A stretch of DNA of 64,000 nucleotides from Dracaena cambodiana. Lineage: Eukaryota > Streptophyta > Magnoliopsida > Asparagales > Asparagaceae. The stretch covers positions 73,885,238 through 73,949,237 of the forward strand of contig JAYEPQ010000003.1 of assembly GCA_036321105.1 (NCBI GenBank), written 5' to 3'. Each line of letters opens with the position of its first letter. Positions within the stretch are counted from its first letter, which is position 1. Both the position numbers and the translations under genes were made by a program. The notes beneath the pieces were generated by a model. The model was not told the origin of the DNA and made no database searches. It saw only the letters and a list, made by a program, of their open reading frames with translations. Positions 26,690-37,531 of the stretch are shown in pieces.

Positions 26690-27103
26690 GGGAGTTTCTA
26701 AATGCGCACACCAATTTTCCTAATGCTCCCGCTTTAAAATTTTCATTTTCATTTTATAACAAAATTGTCCCTAAAAATCTCGAACCATATTATTCTCCCC
26801 TTCAACCTCAGCTCTTCTCTCTCTCCTTCAACCTGCAGCAGTAACGACGACGGACGACCGGATTTGATCTTGAGCGGCGCCGACAACATCCAGAGAGCGC
26901 TGTGTTGGGAGAAAGGTCTGCAGTAATCGGCCCTAGAGAAGAGAAGAGAAAAACTTAGGAAGAGAGATTTGAAAAGTTGGGATTTTAGGAGAAGTGTGAG
27001 AGAGAATAGAAGAGAGAATGAAGGATAATCTGATCATTTTAGTATGCCTACTAATAAAAATCCTTTTTTTTAAAAAAAGAGAGGATGGACCCTTTGAAAC
27101 TGC
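26690..27103. mobile_element. R2 MITE, about 414 bp
   Basis: Left end GGGAGTTTCTAAATGCGC followed by ACACCAATTTTCCTAATG; the right end is a decayed complement finishing CCTTTGAAACTGCC. The interior is CT-rich then GA-rich. It lies immediately upstream of the promoter region of the first NIMIN gene. Confidence 0.6.
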
Positions 27104-27111
27104 CGTCTTGA

Positions 27112-27476
27112 TTGAGTCAACAGATCATATTCAATACACGTTAGGTTCAGATTAGTCCGACCCGCTAACTGCTCCCCGTGCTCCACACGTGGCATCCGGT
27201 ATCATACGACGTGTCAGGAGATCTGAGCATGACGTAAGATTTGCACCGTACGCGTGCATCATGCCTTGGAAATGCAGGTAGAGCTTAACGGATAACGTGT
27301 AAACTGACCGTCCACAAACTTACGCCGTGACCGCAACCTGTAGTCGTCGGCCACGCGGTCAAATCTCAGGGGCACAGCAATACAAACGTCACGCTGCTGA
27401 CGTACGCACCCATGACGTAAGCAAATTAGCTGTTCTCAGCGACGCATCATGTAACTCAAAATCTTCCACCTATAAA
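27112..27476 (+). promoter_or_regulatory. promoter of NIMIN-type gene 1 with TGACG and W-box sites
   Basis: TGACGTAAG occurs at 27230-27238 and 27413-27421, with a further TGACG at 27398-27402 and a reverse copy near 27387. A CACGTG G-box is at 27186-27191, and GGTCAA (W-box complement) at 27358-27363. TATAAA is at 27471-27476. Paired TGACG sites bind TGA bZIP factors, which act with NPR1 in salicylate responses, and NIMIN promoters are known to be salicylate-inducible. Function here is inferred from motifs. Confidence 0.65.
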
Positions 27477-27514
27477 TGGAGTCTTTAGGAGACGAAGGCT
27501 CAACGCAATTTGCA

Positions 27515-27850
27515 ATGGAAGAAAATGGCTGCAAAGAGACTGCAAAATCTCTGAAGTCACCGCGGCGGCCATCGTCATCGTCGTCGCTTTCTTCGACCCC
27601 CAGCGACGAGGAAGTCGACAAGTTTTACGCTCTCTTAGAGAACATCAGAGCGGTGAGAGAAGTTTGGGGAGCTGGCAAAGCGACTAAGAAGGCGAAGACG
27701 GAGGAGAAATCGAAGTCTGTTCCGGTCTGGACGCCGACGTTCGAGTGGGAGGATTTCCAAGCGGCAGAGCAGAGCAGCAAGAGCGATGGGGCTAAGGATG
27801 GAGAAGGCGCACAGAGTAGTAGTAGCTTGGACCTTAAACTTGGCTTGTGA
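27515..27850 (+). CDS. NIMIN: NIMIN-type NPR1-interacting protein, EAR repressor class
   Basis: 111 residues, single exon. Family hallmarks in order: the acidic-flanked VDKFYALLENIRAVRE region (about 34-49; the DxFFxLI...R class motif), WTPTFEWEDF at 72-81 (the EDF motif), and a C-terminal EAR motif LDLKLGL (105-111). NIMIN proteins bind NPR1 and dampen salicylate-induced PR gene expression in the nucleus; EAR motifs recruit TOPLESS-type co-repressors. Lysine-rich 55-67 may serve nuclear import. An upstream in-frame ATG at 27476 overlaps the TATA box, so the start at 27515 (39 bp after the TATA) is preferred. A paralogue lies 5 kb downstream. Confidence 0.88.
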   Translation: MEENGCKETAKSLKSPRRPSSSSSLSSTPSDEEVDKFYALLENIRAVREVWGAGKATKKAKTEEKSKSVPVWTPTFEWEDFQAAEQSSKSDGAKDGEGAQSSSSLDLKLGL

Positions 27851-29948
27851 AGTTGTAATGCTTGTTGCTGCTGCATGCCTTTGAGAAAATCTCTAGGTTC
27901 TTGTGTTAATTTAATTTGATTTAGCAAATTGCATGGTTCTTGTGTAATCAGTCTCCTTCTTGGGGTAGTAACAGACTCTGGCTCCGCATAAATTTTTGAA
28001 TTAAAAATAAAAATTTTATTTTTCTAATTTAAAATTTTGTATAGGAAGAGCTAAAATTTGACATGTTGACGCGTTCAGTACTATTGTATAGGGATGGCCA
28101 AAATTTGACCCGTGGATGCATATATTACCATTAGGATGGTAATGGACGTATTTACGGATCAAATTTTGACCCTTTCTATATAAATTTTGAATTAGAAAAT
28201 TAAAATTTTCTTTTTTAATTCAAAGTTTTGAATTTAGCGGGCAAAAAATTGACCAATAGAAGCGTCCATTACCACTCCTACTTCATACTGAATTAATTAC
28301 AATTAATTACATGTATGCATCGTGCACATGTATTTGGTGTCTTGTGATCTGCTGGATCGATTCCTCTATAGAGATGATAGTAGATTCATCAACGGGTCAA
28401 TTTTTTGTTTATCATATACAAAATTTAAATTAAAAATAAAATTTTAATTTTTTTATTCAAAATTTTAAATAGAACAAATCAAAAATTAATTTCGACTTGT
28501 ACCTTAAAAGTGAGATTGAAATATCTAACCGAAATGATATTATAGAGAGATGGATTGTTTATAGATCGTATCATAAAAGGGAAATAATTAATATATTCAC
28601 ATAGTTTTAAATCTTTAAATTTCGAAAATGGCATAAAATTTATAAAATGATTTTTGAACTTCGCTGCGCATATGGAAACTTTTTGGAAAGAAAATAGAAG
28701 AATGAAAAAGAAATAGAAATGGAAATATAAAAGGAAGAAAAGGGATTATTTTTTTTTCTTTTTTGGCATGGAAAGAAATTAACAAAGAAAATTTAAGAAA
28801 AATTCAAAATAAAGTTATACAAAGGTACACAAACACATTCAATAAAGTTATAAAAGAATCCATATACAGGTACACAAACACATTAATATAATGTATGAGT
28901 TTATTTAATATGTGGCTATTGCAATCATTTTATAATCAAGAGATGCATAATTTGGTTGATTGTGATACCTTTCAACTAGAGAGGGAAATTCTATTTGCGT
29001 ACGGTATTTTACTCTTGGCATTCTGAATATTATTTATACCAAACTCATATTTTGAAATATTATCATTTTGTTCTTTGTGTCCAAATTTTTTTCTAAAAAT
29101 ACTCCTCATTCTTTTCTCTAATTTCTCACCCGTCCGATCCCATTTTTATTTATTTTTGTTTGAATCGGATGTTAGTCTAAGAGCAAAAAAATTTTTTGAT
29201 CGGGTATTAATACCCGACCAGCAAGTGAAGTCTCCCACACAAAAGAAAGTTAATTAATGATAAATTTCAAACAAATACACATAAAACCTAAAAAAAATCT
29301 CAAATCGTATCTTAAATTTGTTCTCTGATACCAATTGCATATTGGAATTTTTGCATAAGAAAACTCAAACTCAAATTCCAAATCCAAATTTCACTTGTCA
29401 CGGTAAAATAAAAAAATTTAAAATTCTTCCAATCTTTTCGGGAATGCTAATATAAAAAATTTTAAGGGGTCAAGAAATCAAATCGATAATTTTGTAGGAG
29501 ATGTGTTTTTATTAAATACAAAAAAAATTATTTAGAGTTTTAGAGAGAAAATAGAGGAGGAAAATGATTAGTCGTAATTCCAAATTTTAAGAAGTTTTAA
29601 TTTAGAATTTATAAGAATAACTTAGTTTTAAAAAATAATCGCAAACTTGTAATTATTTATAAGTTTCAAAATCATGCGTTAAGAGTAAAATGCCGGGTGC
29701 AAATACAATTTCCCACTAGAGAGTCAATCTCTTTTTTGCACCATTTCTCATGATTCTCTTCTTTATTTTCTATCCGATTCTATTGTTGATTGATCAAAAT
29801 CTCATTAAATACTTCATTCGAAGTACATCAACCTATTGGTCTAATACTTAATTTTAAAGATCTCATTTTGTAGCTAAAGCTAAAGCTTTCTTAATGAATT
29901 ATTGTTTCTAATTATTCAAATTATTTTCTTACAATAATTTAAATTTCA
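27851..29948. other. 3' flank of NIMIN gene 1 and intergenic DNA
   Basis: The 3'UTR probably extends through 27950. A fold-back R4 MITE lies at about 28133-28280 (AGGATGGTAATGGACG to its complement CGTCCATTACCACTCC), with related half-copies at about 27990-28080 and 28375-28480. The remainder is AT-rich with no gene seen. Confidence 0.55.
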
Positions 29949-30582
29949 TGTTATTTTCTGTAAAATTCTTACTTTCTTCCATTGCCATATATTACAATAA
30001 TTATTTCAAAGATTACAATAAAGAATCAAATGAAAACAAATGAGATGACTTATATTACGTCTCTCTCTTTCACAAAAGATGTGGGTTTTTGATGTGGACG
30101 TGAAGATTGCTGTTGAGGGAAGGGAAACAACTAGCCCTAGCTCTGTTGGTTGGGACGCTTCAGGACTCTCCTGCATAGCTTCTTCTACCAAAAGTCCTCT
30201 AAAAAATCCCCTCGTGAAGATTATTTATAAATCTTAGTTGATTATGAGGGTTTCCTTAGAGATAGAGATATAAACCTGAGTTGATTATGAGTGTTTCCTT
30301 AGAGATAGAAACGAAAGATTTTTGTATTTATAAAAGATTCTAATCAAATATCTGATCATGATTTGGATTTCTTGATTCTGATTTGATTTTGACAGTAGAT
30401 CATCCAAATCCAATTTAAAACTAATTATAGATTCTGAGAATCTGTCTACACACAGTCAATGCGAGGCTAACAGTTAGCTTCGCGTTACGATCTCAACGCA
30501 AGACTATGCTCTAGCCTCGCGTTTGTCTAGCCACGAAGCCATTACCATTCTTTCTTTTTCTTTCTAATTTTCTCCTTCAACA
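29949..30582 (-). mobile_element. diverged Tat-like LTR, minus strand (634 bp)
   Basis: On the minus strand it starts TGTTGAAGGAG and ends GAAAATAACA. It shares the layout of the LTR at 43738: a U3 block with AACGCGAGGCTA and GCGAAGCTAAC words (about 30440-30535), a TTGATTAGAATC segment, TTATAAATAC as TATA, and near the 3' end an ATG (minus strand, about 29981) followed by GAAGAAAGT in the place of the ORF1 start of the complete element. No primer site follows and no target duplication was found, so it is a truncated or recombined copy. Confidence 0.6.
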
Positions 30583-30773
30583 CCTGTTACTTTTCTTTTT
30601 TCTTTTTTTTGGTCACTTGCTGCCAAACACGTAACTCTACTTGATTTATGTGATTCTTACCCTCCTCTCTATCATCCTACCACGGGTTTATAGGTATATT
30701 TTTATTATCTTTTTCTGGTGATATTTTGTAGGTTGTTGGAGGGTTTTGGCATTTCAATTGCCAGCCCAAATCC

Positions 30774-30905
30774 GGGAGTTTCAAAAGGAGCACACCAATT
30801 TTCCTAATGAGCATACTTCTCAGTGTTTTTTCGATCAGACTCAAAATCCGCACAGTTGTAAGGTGGGCTTACTAGAAAAAATGGTGTGCTCCTTTGGAAA
30901 CTCCC
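30774..30905. mobile_element. R2 MITE (132 bp) with 8-bp target duplication
   Basis: GGGAGTTTCAAAAGGAGC at the left and its complement CTCCTTTGGAAACTCCC at the right. Flanks CCAAATCC (30766-30773) and CCAAATCT (30906-30913) match at 7 of 8 positions. Confidence 0.82.
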
Positions 30906-30913
30906 CCAAATCT

Positions 30914-31800
30914 AGATCCAATCTTGACTCTGGTCCTCACGGATCCAAGTACTCCCGTACAATTCACCGACATCAACATGAGGCCCGTCCCACATCAGCC
31001 GGGCCCATTTGCAAGTAGGGATGAGATTGTGTAGGTACAAAGGTCAATAAATTTGAATTTAATTAAAATTTTAAATATAACAAGAGGTAAGGAATAATCT
31101 TTAGACATTTATTTCCATCCTTATTCCTAGAGAGGTAAAGAATATTTTTGATAAATTTAAAAAAAAAAAGTAGCGGACCAAGTCCAAAACCTACTGATTT
31201 AATTACAAACTGGATGCATGTGATTCCAATTTCATAGACTAGTGACCAACTGCCAAGTCATTCTTTTTTCCTTTTGTGCAGTCCAAGTCTCTTTTTTTAA
31301 TAATACTTTGTATAAAAGTTAGTAGACAAACTGGCATGATGAGTCGAAACCATGACTTATTATATGAAAAACTTAACCATAGTTGATTTGGAGACATTTA
31401 TTTTATATCTTGCATGCTCAATTTGTTAGATTCTTTTTTTACTCTATAAAATTTAAAAAAAAATTAACAATACAAATTTATTAAACAAAATAATAAAATT
31501 ATAACAGATGTTGTTGGACTTGCGAAAAGCGTATAATTACTCTCCTAAAAGATGTATGCTGACCGCATGCGGAGGCAATGCAAATATGTCCAGTAACAAT
31601 ACAATTTTTTTTTTAATCTATCCATATCTTTTAATATATAATTTTTGACGGAATTTTGACTGCTAATTATAAGTTTTGATGTATTATATCCAATTTTAAG
31701 AGAAAATGAACAGTAGAAGAATTTTGCTTGGAATTAAGAGAGCCTTGCTAATGACGCAATATGCTTAGCCCTTACGGACTCTTATGTGCTTTAAAAATAA
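30914..31800. other. intergenic, no gene seen
   Basis: AT-rich DNA leading to the TGACG cluster upstream of the second NIMIN gene. No sustained frame. Confidence 0.5.
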
Positions 31801-31833
31801 TGACGTCATTGTGGTGACGTTGACTGAGTGACG
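31801..31833 (+). promoter_or_regulatory. triple TGACG cluster with W-box
   Basis: TGACG starts at 31801, 31815 and 31829, an exact 14-bp spacing. TTGACT (W-box core) lies at 31820-31825. The first site is the full palindrome TGACGTCA. This matches the as-1-like architecture bound by TGA bZIP factors. It lies about 975 bp upstream of the second NIMIN start codon, with a MITE inserted between. Confidence 0.6.
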
Positions 31834-31885
31834 TAATGGCAGTCCTCCAAAATCTCTAGAATGTGCTCGTGAATCTCCTTTTCCA

Positions 31886-32010
31886 GGGAGTTTCCAAGAA
31901 GCACAACACCTTTCCTAGCGAGCCCACAGTCTTTGGTATGTTTGGTCCCGAAATTCCTTAAAAGGTGTGTTTACTAGAAAAAAAATGGCGTGCTCCTTTG
32001 GAAATTTCCC
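31886..32010. mobile_element. R2 MITE (125 bp) in the NIMIN gene 2 upstream region
   Basis: GGGAGTTTCCAAGAAGCAC at the left, complement CTCCTTTGGAAATTTCCC at the right. TTTTCCA is repeated on both sides (31879-31885 and 32011-32017), fitting a 7-8 bp duplication. It sits 53 bp downstream of the TGACG cluster. Confidence 0.82.
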
Positions 32011-32097
32011 TTTTCCAAGTACTAATGTCCACATAATTTGTTTTTCTTGAAGTGGTGTGATACGTACGCGAACGGGTGTTATTACTGTGGACCCGAC

Positions 32098-32807
32098 CCG
32101 GTCCCGGTCCTCAAGTTGATTAAAAATTAACTAAATAGACCCTTTTGCTTGTAAAGGCTAGTGGCAAGACCGGACCTAGACATTTGAATTAGGAGTGACA
32201 GAGTTAGACAGAGTTATTGAGAGTGTCGAGCTATCCGAACAACTTATCAAGATGCAGGAGGGCGAAATTATGAAATTGTGGATCATGAAGAATCAATCTT
32301 GAAAATTGAGGGATGGCTACTGCCCTCCCTCAAACAATACTTAGTAGTTACAAATTAATAGACCTTATCATAAATAATAACTCATGTTGTAATATAGTCT
32401 GTCTAAGATTGTGTAAAGGGAAAATTTTCATTATCGGTTTGTTAATTTTGCGATGAGAGATATTTCTAGATGTAAGTACGAAACACTATAATTCTTAGAA
32501 TCTGTTCTAGAAAAAAAAAAAAAAAAAACTAGACTGATAAAATAAATAAATAAATATATAGTTAGCATTATTGTATTGACGCCTTGAGATTAACTCGTGC
32601 GGCTAACTGATTAGGCCAGTATAGCATGAAAGCAACCTATCGGGTTCCAGCCCAAACCCCTTTTGGGCCCATATTTTAGAAATTTAGCGGTATGGAAGAG
32701 ATACACGTCTCGTCGTGTGCTCCAAAATTTTCCAAGTCTCACCCTTTGCATTTATAAATACTAGCCTCCAACTCCCAAAGGAGACCAGAATGTCCTAATT
32801 GGATTCC
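32098..32807 (+). promoter_or_regulatory. upstream region of NIMIN gene 2 with TATA box
   Basis: TATAAATA at 32753-32760 lies 48 bp before the start codon, giving a very short leader as in gene 1. The segment from about 32098 is duplicated at 40184-40832, where the part carrying this TATA box is missing. No other clear motif was recognised. Confidence 0.65.
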
Positions 32808-33182
32808 ATGGGAAGCAACAATGGGAGCTCAAAGCGTCCGGCCTTTTCTGTCCTCTCGCTGCCGCCATCGCTCCCTAACTCTCTTCCTTCTCCGGTGAAC
32901 GCAGACGGTAACGACGATGATGAAGAGAAAGTGGACAAGTTCTTCGCTCTGGTTAGCAATATCAAGGCCATGAGAGATCTCTGGAGTGCCAACGATAAAC
33001 AGAAGAAGAGGACGAGAGTCGAGAGCCCGACTGCGTCCCTTTGGAAGCCGACTTTCGAGTGGGAGGATTTTCAAGAAGTCGAGATCAAGAATCCGTTGAA
33101 GGATGGGAATCAAGCGAGGAAGAAGAAGAAGAAAGATGATGGAGATCAGTCAAATTGCTTGAATCTTAAACTCGCTTTGTAA
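32808..33182 (+). CDS. NIMIN: NIMIN-type NPR1-interacting protein, paralogue 2
   Basis: 124 residues, single exon, starting MGSNNGSS. A Ser/Pro/Leu-rich N terminus and an acidic DGNDDDEE stretch precede VDKFFALVSNIKAMRD (42-57). Then come WKPTFEWEDF (79-88), a lysine run (105-109) and a C-terminal EAR motif LNLKLAL (118-124). The NPR1-binding, EDF and EAR motifs are all intact, so it is probably functional as a co-repressor-recruiting modulator of NPR1. The frame is also open upstream to a TTG at 32799, but the first ATG is at 32808 and has a GATTCCATGG context. The two paralogues share FEWEDFQ and similar spacing, and arose by tandem duplication. Confidence 0.9.
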   Translation: MGSNNGSSKRPAFSVLSLPPSLPNSLPSPVNADGNDDDEEKVDKFFALVSNIKAMRDLWSANDKQKKRTRVESPTASLWKPTFEWEDFQEVEIKNPLKDGNQARKKKKKDDGDQSNCLNLKLAL

Positions 33183-33689
33183 TAATTAATGCATGATGTA
33201 ATCATCATATCATTATGCAGTATTTTTCCTTTTTTCTTGGGTTTTAGGAGAATTTAACTTGTTAATTAACAACTTAATTATTTTCCTTTTTTTTTTTTTT
33301 TTTTTTTGTTTTGGGGAATAATTTGGTTGTCAGCAGTTCTTGATACTTTGGGGGTTCATGAGTAAACTGTGCTGTTGTATTTTCTTCTTAATTAAACAGC
33401 CTCTGCTCTTAATCAGAGGGATTAGAGACCTCATCTGCCTAATTACATTTGGTTTTGGCTTAATCGGATATTGAAATGCTTTCTGTTCAAGAAATTGAGC
33501 TGAAACTTCAAATTTTTCTAAGAAAATGACTGACCGAGACTTTATTAATATTTTTTAAAATTTAGTTTTCCTGACCAGTAGTTAACACTTTGGTCTCTTT
33601 TTGAATTATTTTTAACTTTAATTTTTGATTATTTATTCACATCGATTAATTAGTTGGCCACGCTTTGTTCATTATAATAGTGTTTGAAA
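33183..33689. other. 3' flank of NIMIN gene 2
   Basis: T-rich 3' region with a long T run at 33290-33307. No second gene. No poly(A) signal can be chosen with certainty. Confidence 0.5.
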
Positions 33690-33915
33690 TGTTAAAATAT
33701 AAAATAATTTCCCTCAACTCTTACTGTAACTTCGGAGTTTTGGTGTAGTGGTAGGGACTTTCAACATGGTATCAGAGCAACCCAGGCTGCGTAAAACCCA
33801 GATTTCTGTCCAAAATGGACCTTAAACCTGCGGGGGCGTATTAAAATATAAAATAATTTCGCTCAACTCTCACTATAATTTCGGAGTTTTGATGTAGTAG
33901 CCGTCCAACTTAGCA
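33690..33915 (+). mobile_element. TRIM, about 226 bp
   Basis: LTR of 77 bp (33690-33766) starts TGTTAAAATATAAAAT and ends TTTCAACA. Directly after it is TGGTATCAGAGC (33767-33778), the standard initiator-Met primer binding site. The interior is about 70 bp and ends in a GCGGGGGCG purine-rich tract before the second LTR (33839 to about 33915, starting TATTAAAATATAAAAT). No coding capacity. This is among the shortest LTR elements possible. Confidence 0.82.
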
Positions 33916-34630
33916 CATGTATTAAAATATTATTGTAGACAAAAAAAAAAAAAAAAGGGAGGTGCACTCCCGCGGCTTGCACTCGCAGGTACCAGATGTC
34001 GTACCTGCAGGGTTGCCATCCGTGGATTACGCTGCCAATCTTATCCAAACGGTTACTCTCGATCTTAGTATTTTTATTACGTGGATTTGACGCTCGACGA
34101 TATTATCCGAACAATTACCCCTCAATTTATATATTCTTCAATTTATAAACAGAAGAATGAGAGAAGAATTGGAGGAGATTTTCATAAAGAAAAAGAATTT
34201 TTTTTCGAAGAGCGAAGTCAATCCCATGCTTACATCTATCGAATCTAGGTAATCGACAACAACGCCCTATAATAATATCTTAGAGGATTGCCAAATTGTG
34301 AAGCAACTCAACTTTATTTTCTTTTTCTTTTTGTTTCTTATAAATATAAACGTAAAGCGCAAGGCGAAGGGAGAGTAATAATGCCTCCATGCTTTGCAGA
34401 ACAATTGTATATTTATTGAGAGAGAGCTAACTACACAACTACCATAATAAGAAGTTGACTCACCAACAAAGTTAATCAAAGACTTTTTATCAGTCACCGT
34501 CGCAATGACATCATCACGCTGACGTCTATTGGCTGACCTTTCCTCAGCTGTCGTCCCTGCAAAGTCCATGCTTTACATTCAAGTTGTATATTTATTGAGA
34601 GAAAGTTCTTTAATACCATATTAATATATA
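33916..34630. other. intergenic, no gene seen
   Basis: Contains an A run at 33940-33957 and a GC-richer patch at 33960-34050. The frames here have no support. Confidence 0.45.
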
Positions 34631-34981
34631 TGCCTGTGTGAAGTTATAAATAGTATTTGGGAAACATATAAATTGTTAATTGTAACATTCATATAAATTG
34701 TTTTGTAACATTCATGCCTATAAAAAATTATAAATTTTAGATATATTTTTACTGTATATTGGATATGTAAAATAAACAGTTTTTTAAACAATATAACAAA
34801 TAAAGTCTTTTGATCGATGATAATTAATAAGTGTTTAAATTAGATAATTTTGTATATGCTATCTATTTAGAACATAGAAATTACAATCAACGTTTGGATC
34901 ATTCATATATATCATTTATGTTGAGATTGGGGATGCTTTCATAGGCAACTCCCGTATAACTTCGCCTTACCTACACCATTT

Positions 34982-35046
<65 letters not shown>
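34631..35046. repeat. dispersed repeat R5 (copy 1) with (TA)n tail
   Basis: About 355 bp matching 39834-40148, with shared TGCTATCTATTTAGA, TTACAATCAACG and CCTACACCATTTCA words. Both copies run straight into a (TA)n tract, here 34987-35046 and then (GA)n. Class unknown. Confidence 0.65.
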
Positions 35047-35067
<21 letters not shown>

Positions 35068-35668
35068 GTACTTTTGAAAGAACTTTTGAAAGAACCTATG
35101 GCCCAAATCACTGTCCAAGTTGGCCGAACTAAAATTTAATAGAAAATATTGAAATAGAATTGATCATAAATATTCTTGGTTAAGAGTTTTTTAATGTGCA
35201 TCGGGCTTTGATTTTTAAAGAAAATATTGAGGTAGAATTGACTACATCCGGTCGTTCAATAAAAAGGGAAAAAAGAAAAGAAAATATTGTGATGGCAGAA
35301 TAGACAAAGCGCTAGCACCTTTTCTTTCTAAAAGAAATATTTCAAATTTTGATTTGTGGTAACATTAATTAGAAATTTTAACAATAATCGGGCCTTTAAT
35401 CTCACTTATTCATTAAGAATGCGAAACTTATTGGGAGTCTAATATAAGCAATTCTAGCTCTATATAAATAAATCTTGCTAGTTGTTGGTTAAGGGGGCTG
35501 AATTAATCAAAGAGGGAGAGAGGCTGTTAAGATTAAAAAGTTTCTCCATCTTCATGAAGATTCGAAGGCTATCAAAATACGCTACCAGGAGCACTAAGTC
35601 TATCAAAATATGCCATCACGCAAAGCTATGGCTATCAAAGTAAGCCATTAAGAAGAAAAACATTCCCA
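35047..35668. other. intergenic, no gene seen
   Basis: AT-rich with short local repeats (GAAAATATTG words). Nothing coding. Confidence 0.45.
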
Positions 35669-35885
35669 TGTTGAAGTCCCTTCCACTGCTTGAGGGAAAT
35701 TATTAAACTTCGAAGTTTATTTTGTATTTTTAATACGCCCCCGCAGGTTGAAAATCTATTTTGAACAGAAACTTCGGCAGGAATTGAATCTGGGTTGTTC
35801 TGATACTATGTTAAAGTCCTTTCTACTATACCAAAACTCCGAAATTGTGGTGAGTGTTGAGAGAAATTATTTTGTATTTTTAACA
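35669..35885 (-). mobile_element. TRIM, minus strand
   Basis: Reverse-orientation copy of the 33690 element: TGTTGAAGTCCC at 35669, TACGCCCCCGCAGGTTGAA (complement of the purine tract) in the interior, GGTTGTTCTGATACTATG (complement of the primer site), and a second LTR ending TTTTTAACA. The 61-codon frame at 35748 is incidental. Confidence 0.78.
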
Positions 35886-36389
35886 CCCATCAAATCAATT
35901 TTGTCTCAAAAACTACAGTTGTCGTGTTCGTGAGGTTATCAAATCACTCTACGAAGAAGACCTATAACTAATCAGGAGTTACTTTTGTTGCGTTCAACAT
36001 TATCGGATTGTCAACAGAGTAGAGTACTCACAATAAGTAGATCTTCATCGACATGATTTTCAAGATAAATATAGTCTTGTAATTCAATTTTACTGTAAAG
36101 TTCTCACCATTGTAATTAGATTCAATCTACTGAACATTTTAACTTTTTCTTTTGTATTATCAAGTAATTAGCTTTTGATGGGGGAGAATTGAACTTAAAT
36201 CGATTTTTTTTTTAAATTTCTTTTATTAAGTCGATTCTAGTTCAATCCTCTCTTTCACTTAGAAATCACCCAAAACATGTCAAGAGGATAATTTAGAGAT
36301 TTTATTAAAAAAAAAGTACAGTTTAAATTAAATAGATGTGAAAATAACATACTGTTGATTAGCCTTAGGAGTTTAGGAACCAAAGTGAG
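35886..36389. other. intergenic, no gene seen
   Basis: AT-rich DNA without supported features. Confidence 0.45.
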
Positions 36390-36893
36390 AAATTTAAACT
36401 TAAGGGATAATAAATTACACTATCTTTATAGTACACAAGATGTCTCACTATAATTAACCTTCATTTTATTATTATTATTATTATTGATGATGATGATGTT
36501 GAAAATAATGTTATTTGGAATTGGGATTACTGTAAGTGAGCCGCAAGCTTAGAAAAAATTAAATGAACTAGTGGCCAAAATACAGTAATTCAATAATTTT
36601 TCTTTAATTTTTTTTTAGAATTAGGATCTCTATCTTTTTAACCTTAATAAAATTAAATTTCATAAATTTTGGAGTTCATTTAAACTTTCATCAAGTTGAT
36701 ACAAAATATTTATTCATTGAAAACCATTAAAATTGTGTCAACTTGATGAATGACCAAATCAAAACTAAAACCGAAAAAATTAGATATGAATGAATTCTAA
36801 GGAGTCGATATCATAATCCAAAAGATTTTTTTTTTAAATATTATGGATAACTTGCATGAGCTATCAAGTCATTTCCATTTACTCTTTGGAATT
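36390..36893. repeat. local duplication block A, containing an R1 copy
   Basis: About 36390-36893 is repeated at about 38480-38945: the AAACTTAAGGGATAATAA word, the TACACAAGATGTCTCAC word, a (TTA)n/(GATGAT) stretch and a following R1 copy (from 36522) are in the same order. The duplication therefore included flanking DNA as well as the transposon. Confidence 0.75.
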
Positions 36894-37068
36894 AAGTATT
36901 TCGTCCTCCACCAAAACTACAATCATCTCAAAGCTTCCATGAAATTGCCCTGCAATTGCTCTTTTGTTTTCGATTCCTAAGTAGTCAGGTGTCTTTGTCT
37001 TTGAACGAGTGTTGGCATGAGATTGGTGCTAATGTATGTTTAGAATAGCGATTCTAGACTATGTCGAG

Positions 37069-37531
37069 GCCAGCTTTATTATATAGTACGGAATGTTGCG
37101 GTATAAAGAAACGTCAGAAAATAAGTGTAGCAGAGATGCGCATACTCCGTTGGATGTACGGCAACAGTAAAAGAGATAAAGTGAAAAATGAAGATATTTG
37201 TGCTAAGCTAGGTGTACCTCCCATCGATGAGAAGATGCGAGAAAATCGCTTACGATGGTTTGGTCATGTGCAATATAGGCCTACAAGTGCACCAGTTCGA
37301 AGAGGGGAGTTTATCAATATAGGACAAGTTAAAAGAATGAAGGAAAAACCGAAAAAAATATAGATGGAGGTGATACGCAAATATATGGAGTCTAGAGGTT
37401 TAAATAAAGAGATATTACTTGATAGAAATGAATGGAAAAGGAATATCAAAGTGATCGATCCGGCGTGATTCTTTTCTGGTTCATGTAGCCTACCCCAAAT
37501 ACTTGGTATAAAAAGCATAGTTGTTGTTGTT
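37069..37531 (+). mobile_element. 5'-truncated LINE with 18-bp target duplication
   Basis: ATTCTAGACTATGTCGAG (37051-37068) and ATTCTCGACTATGTCGAG (37532-37549) flank it, 17 of 18 matching. The open frame encodes the extreme C terminus of a plant LINE reverse transcriptase: LLYSTECCGIKK, VAEMRILRWMYG, KLGVPPIDEKMRENRLRW and FGHVQYRP. A TAG at 37361-37363 interrupts it, after which the same frame continues (MEVIRKYMESRG...) to TGA at 37465-37467, so TGG to TAG is likely. The tail ends CCTACCCCAAATACTTGG plus (TTG)n. Dead on arrival; no active domain remains. Confidence 0.9.
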
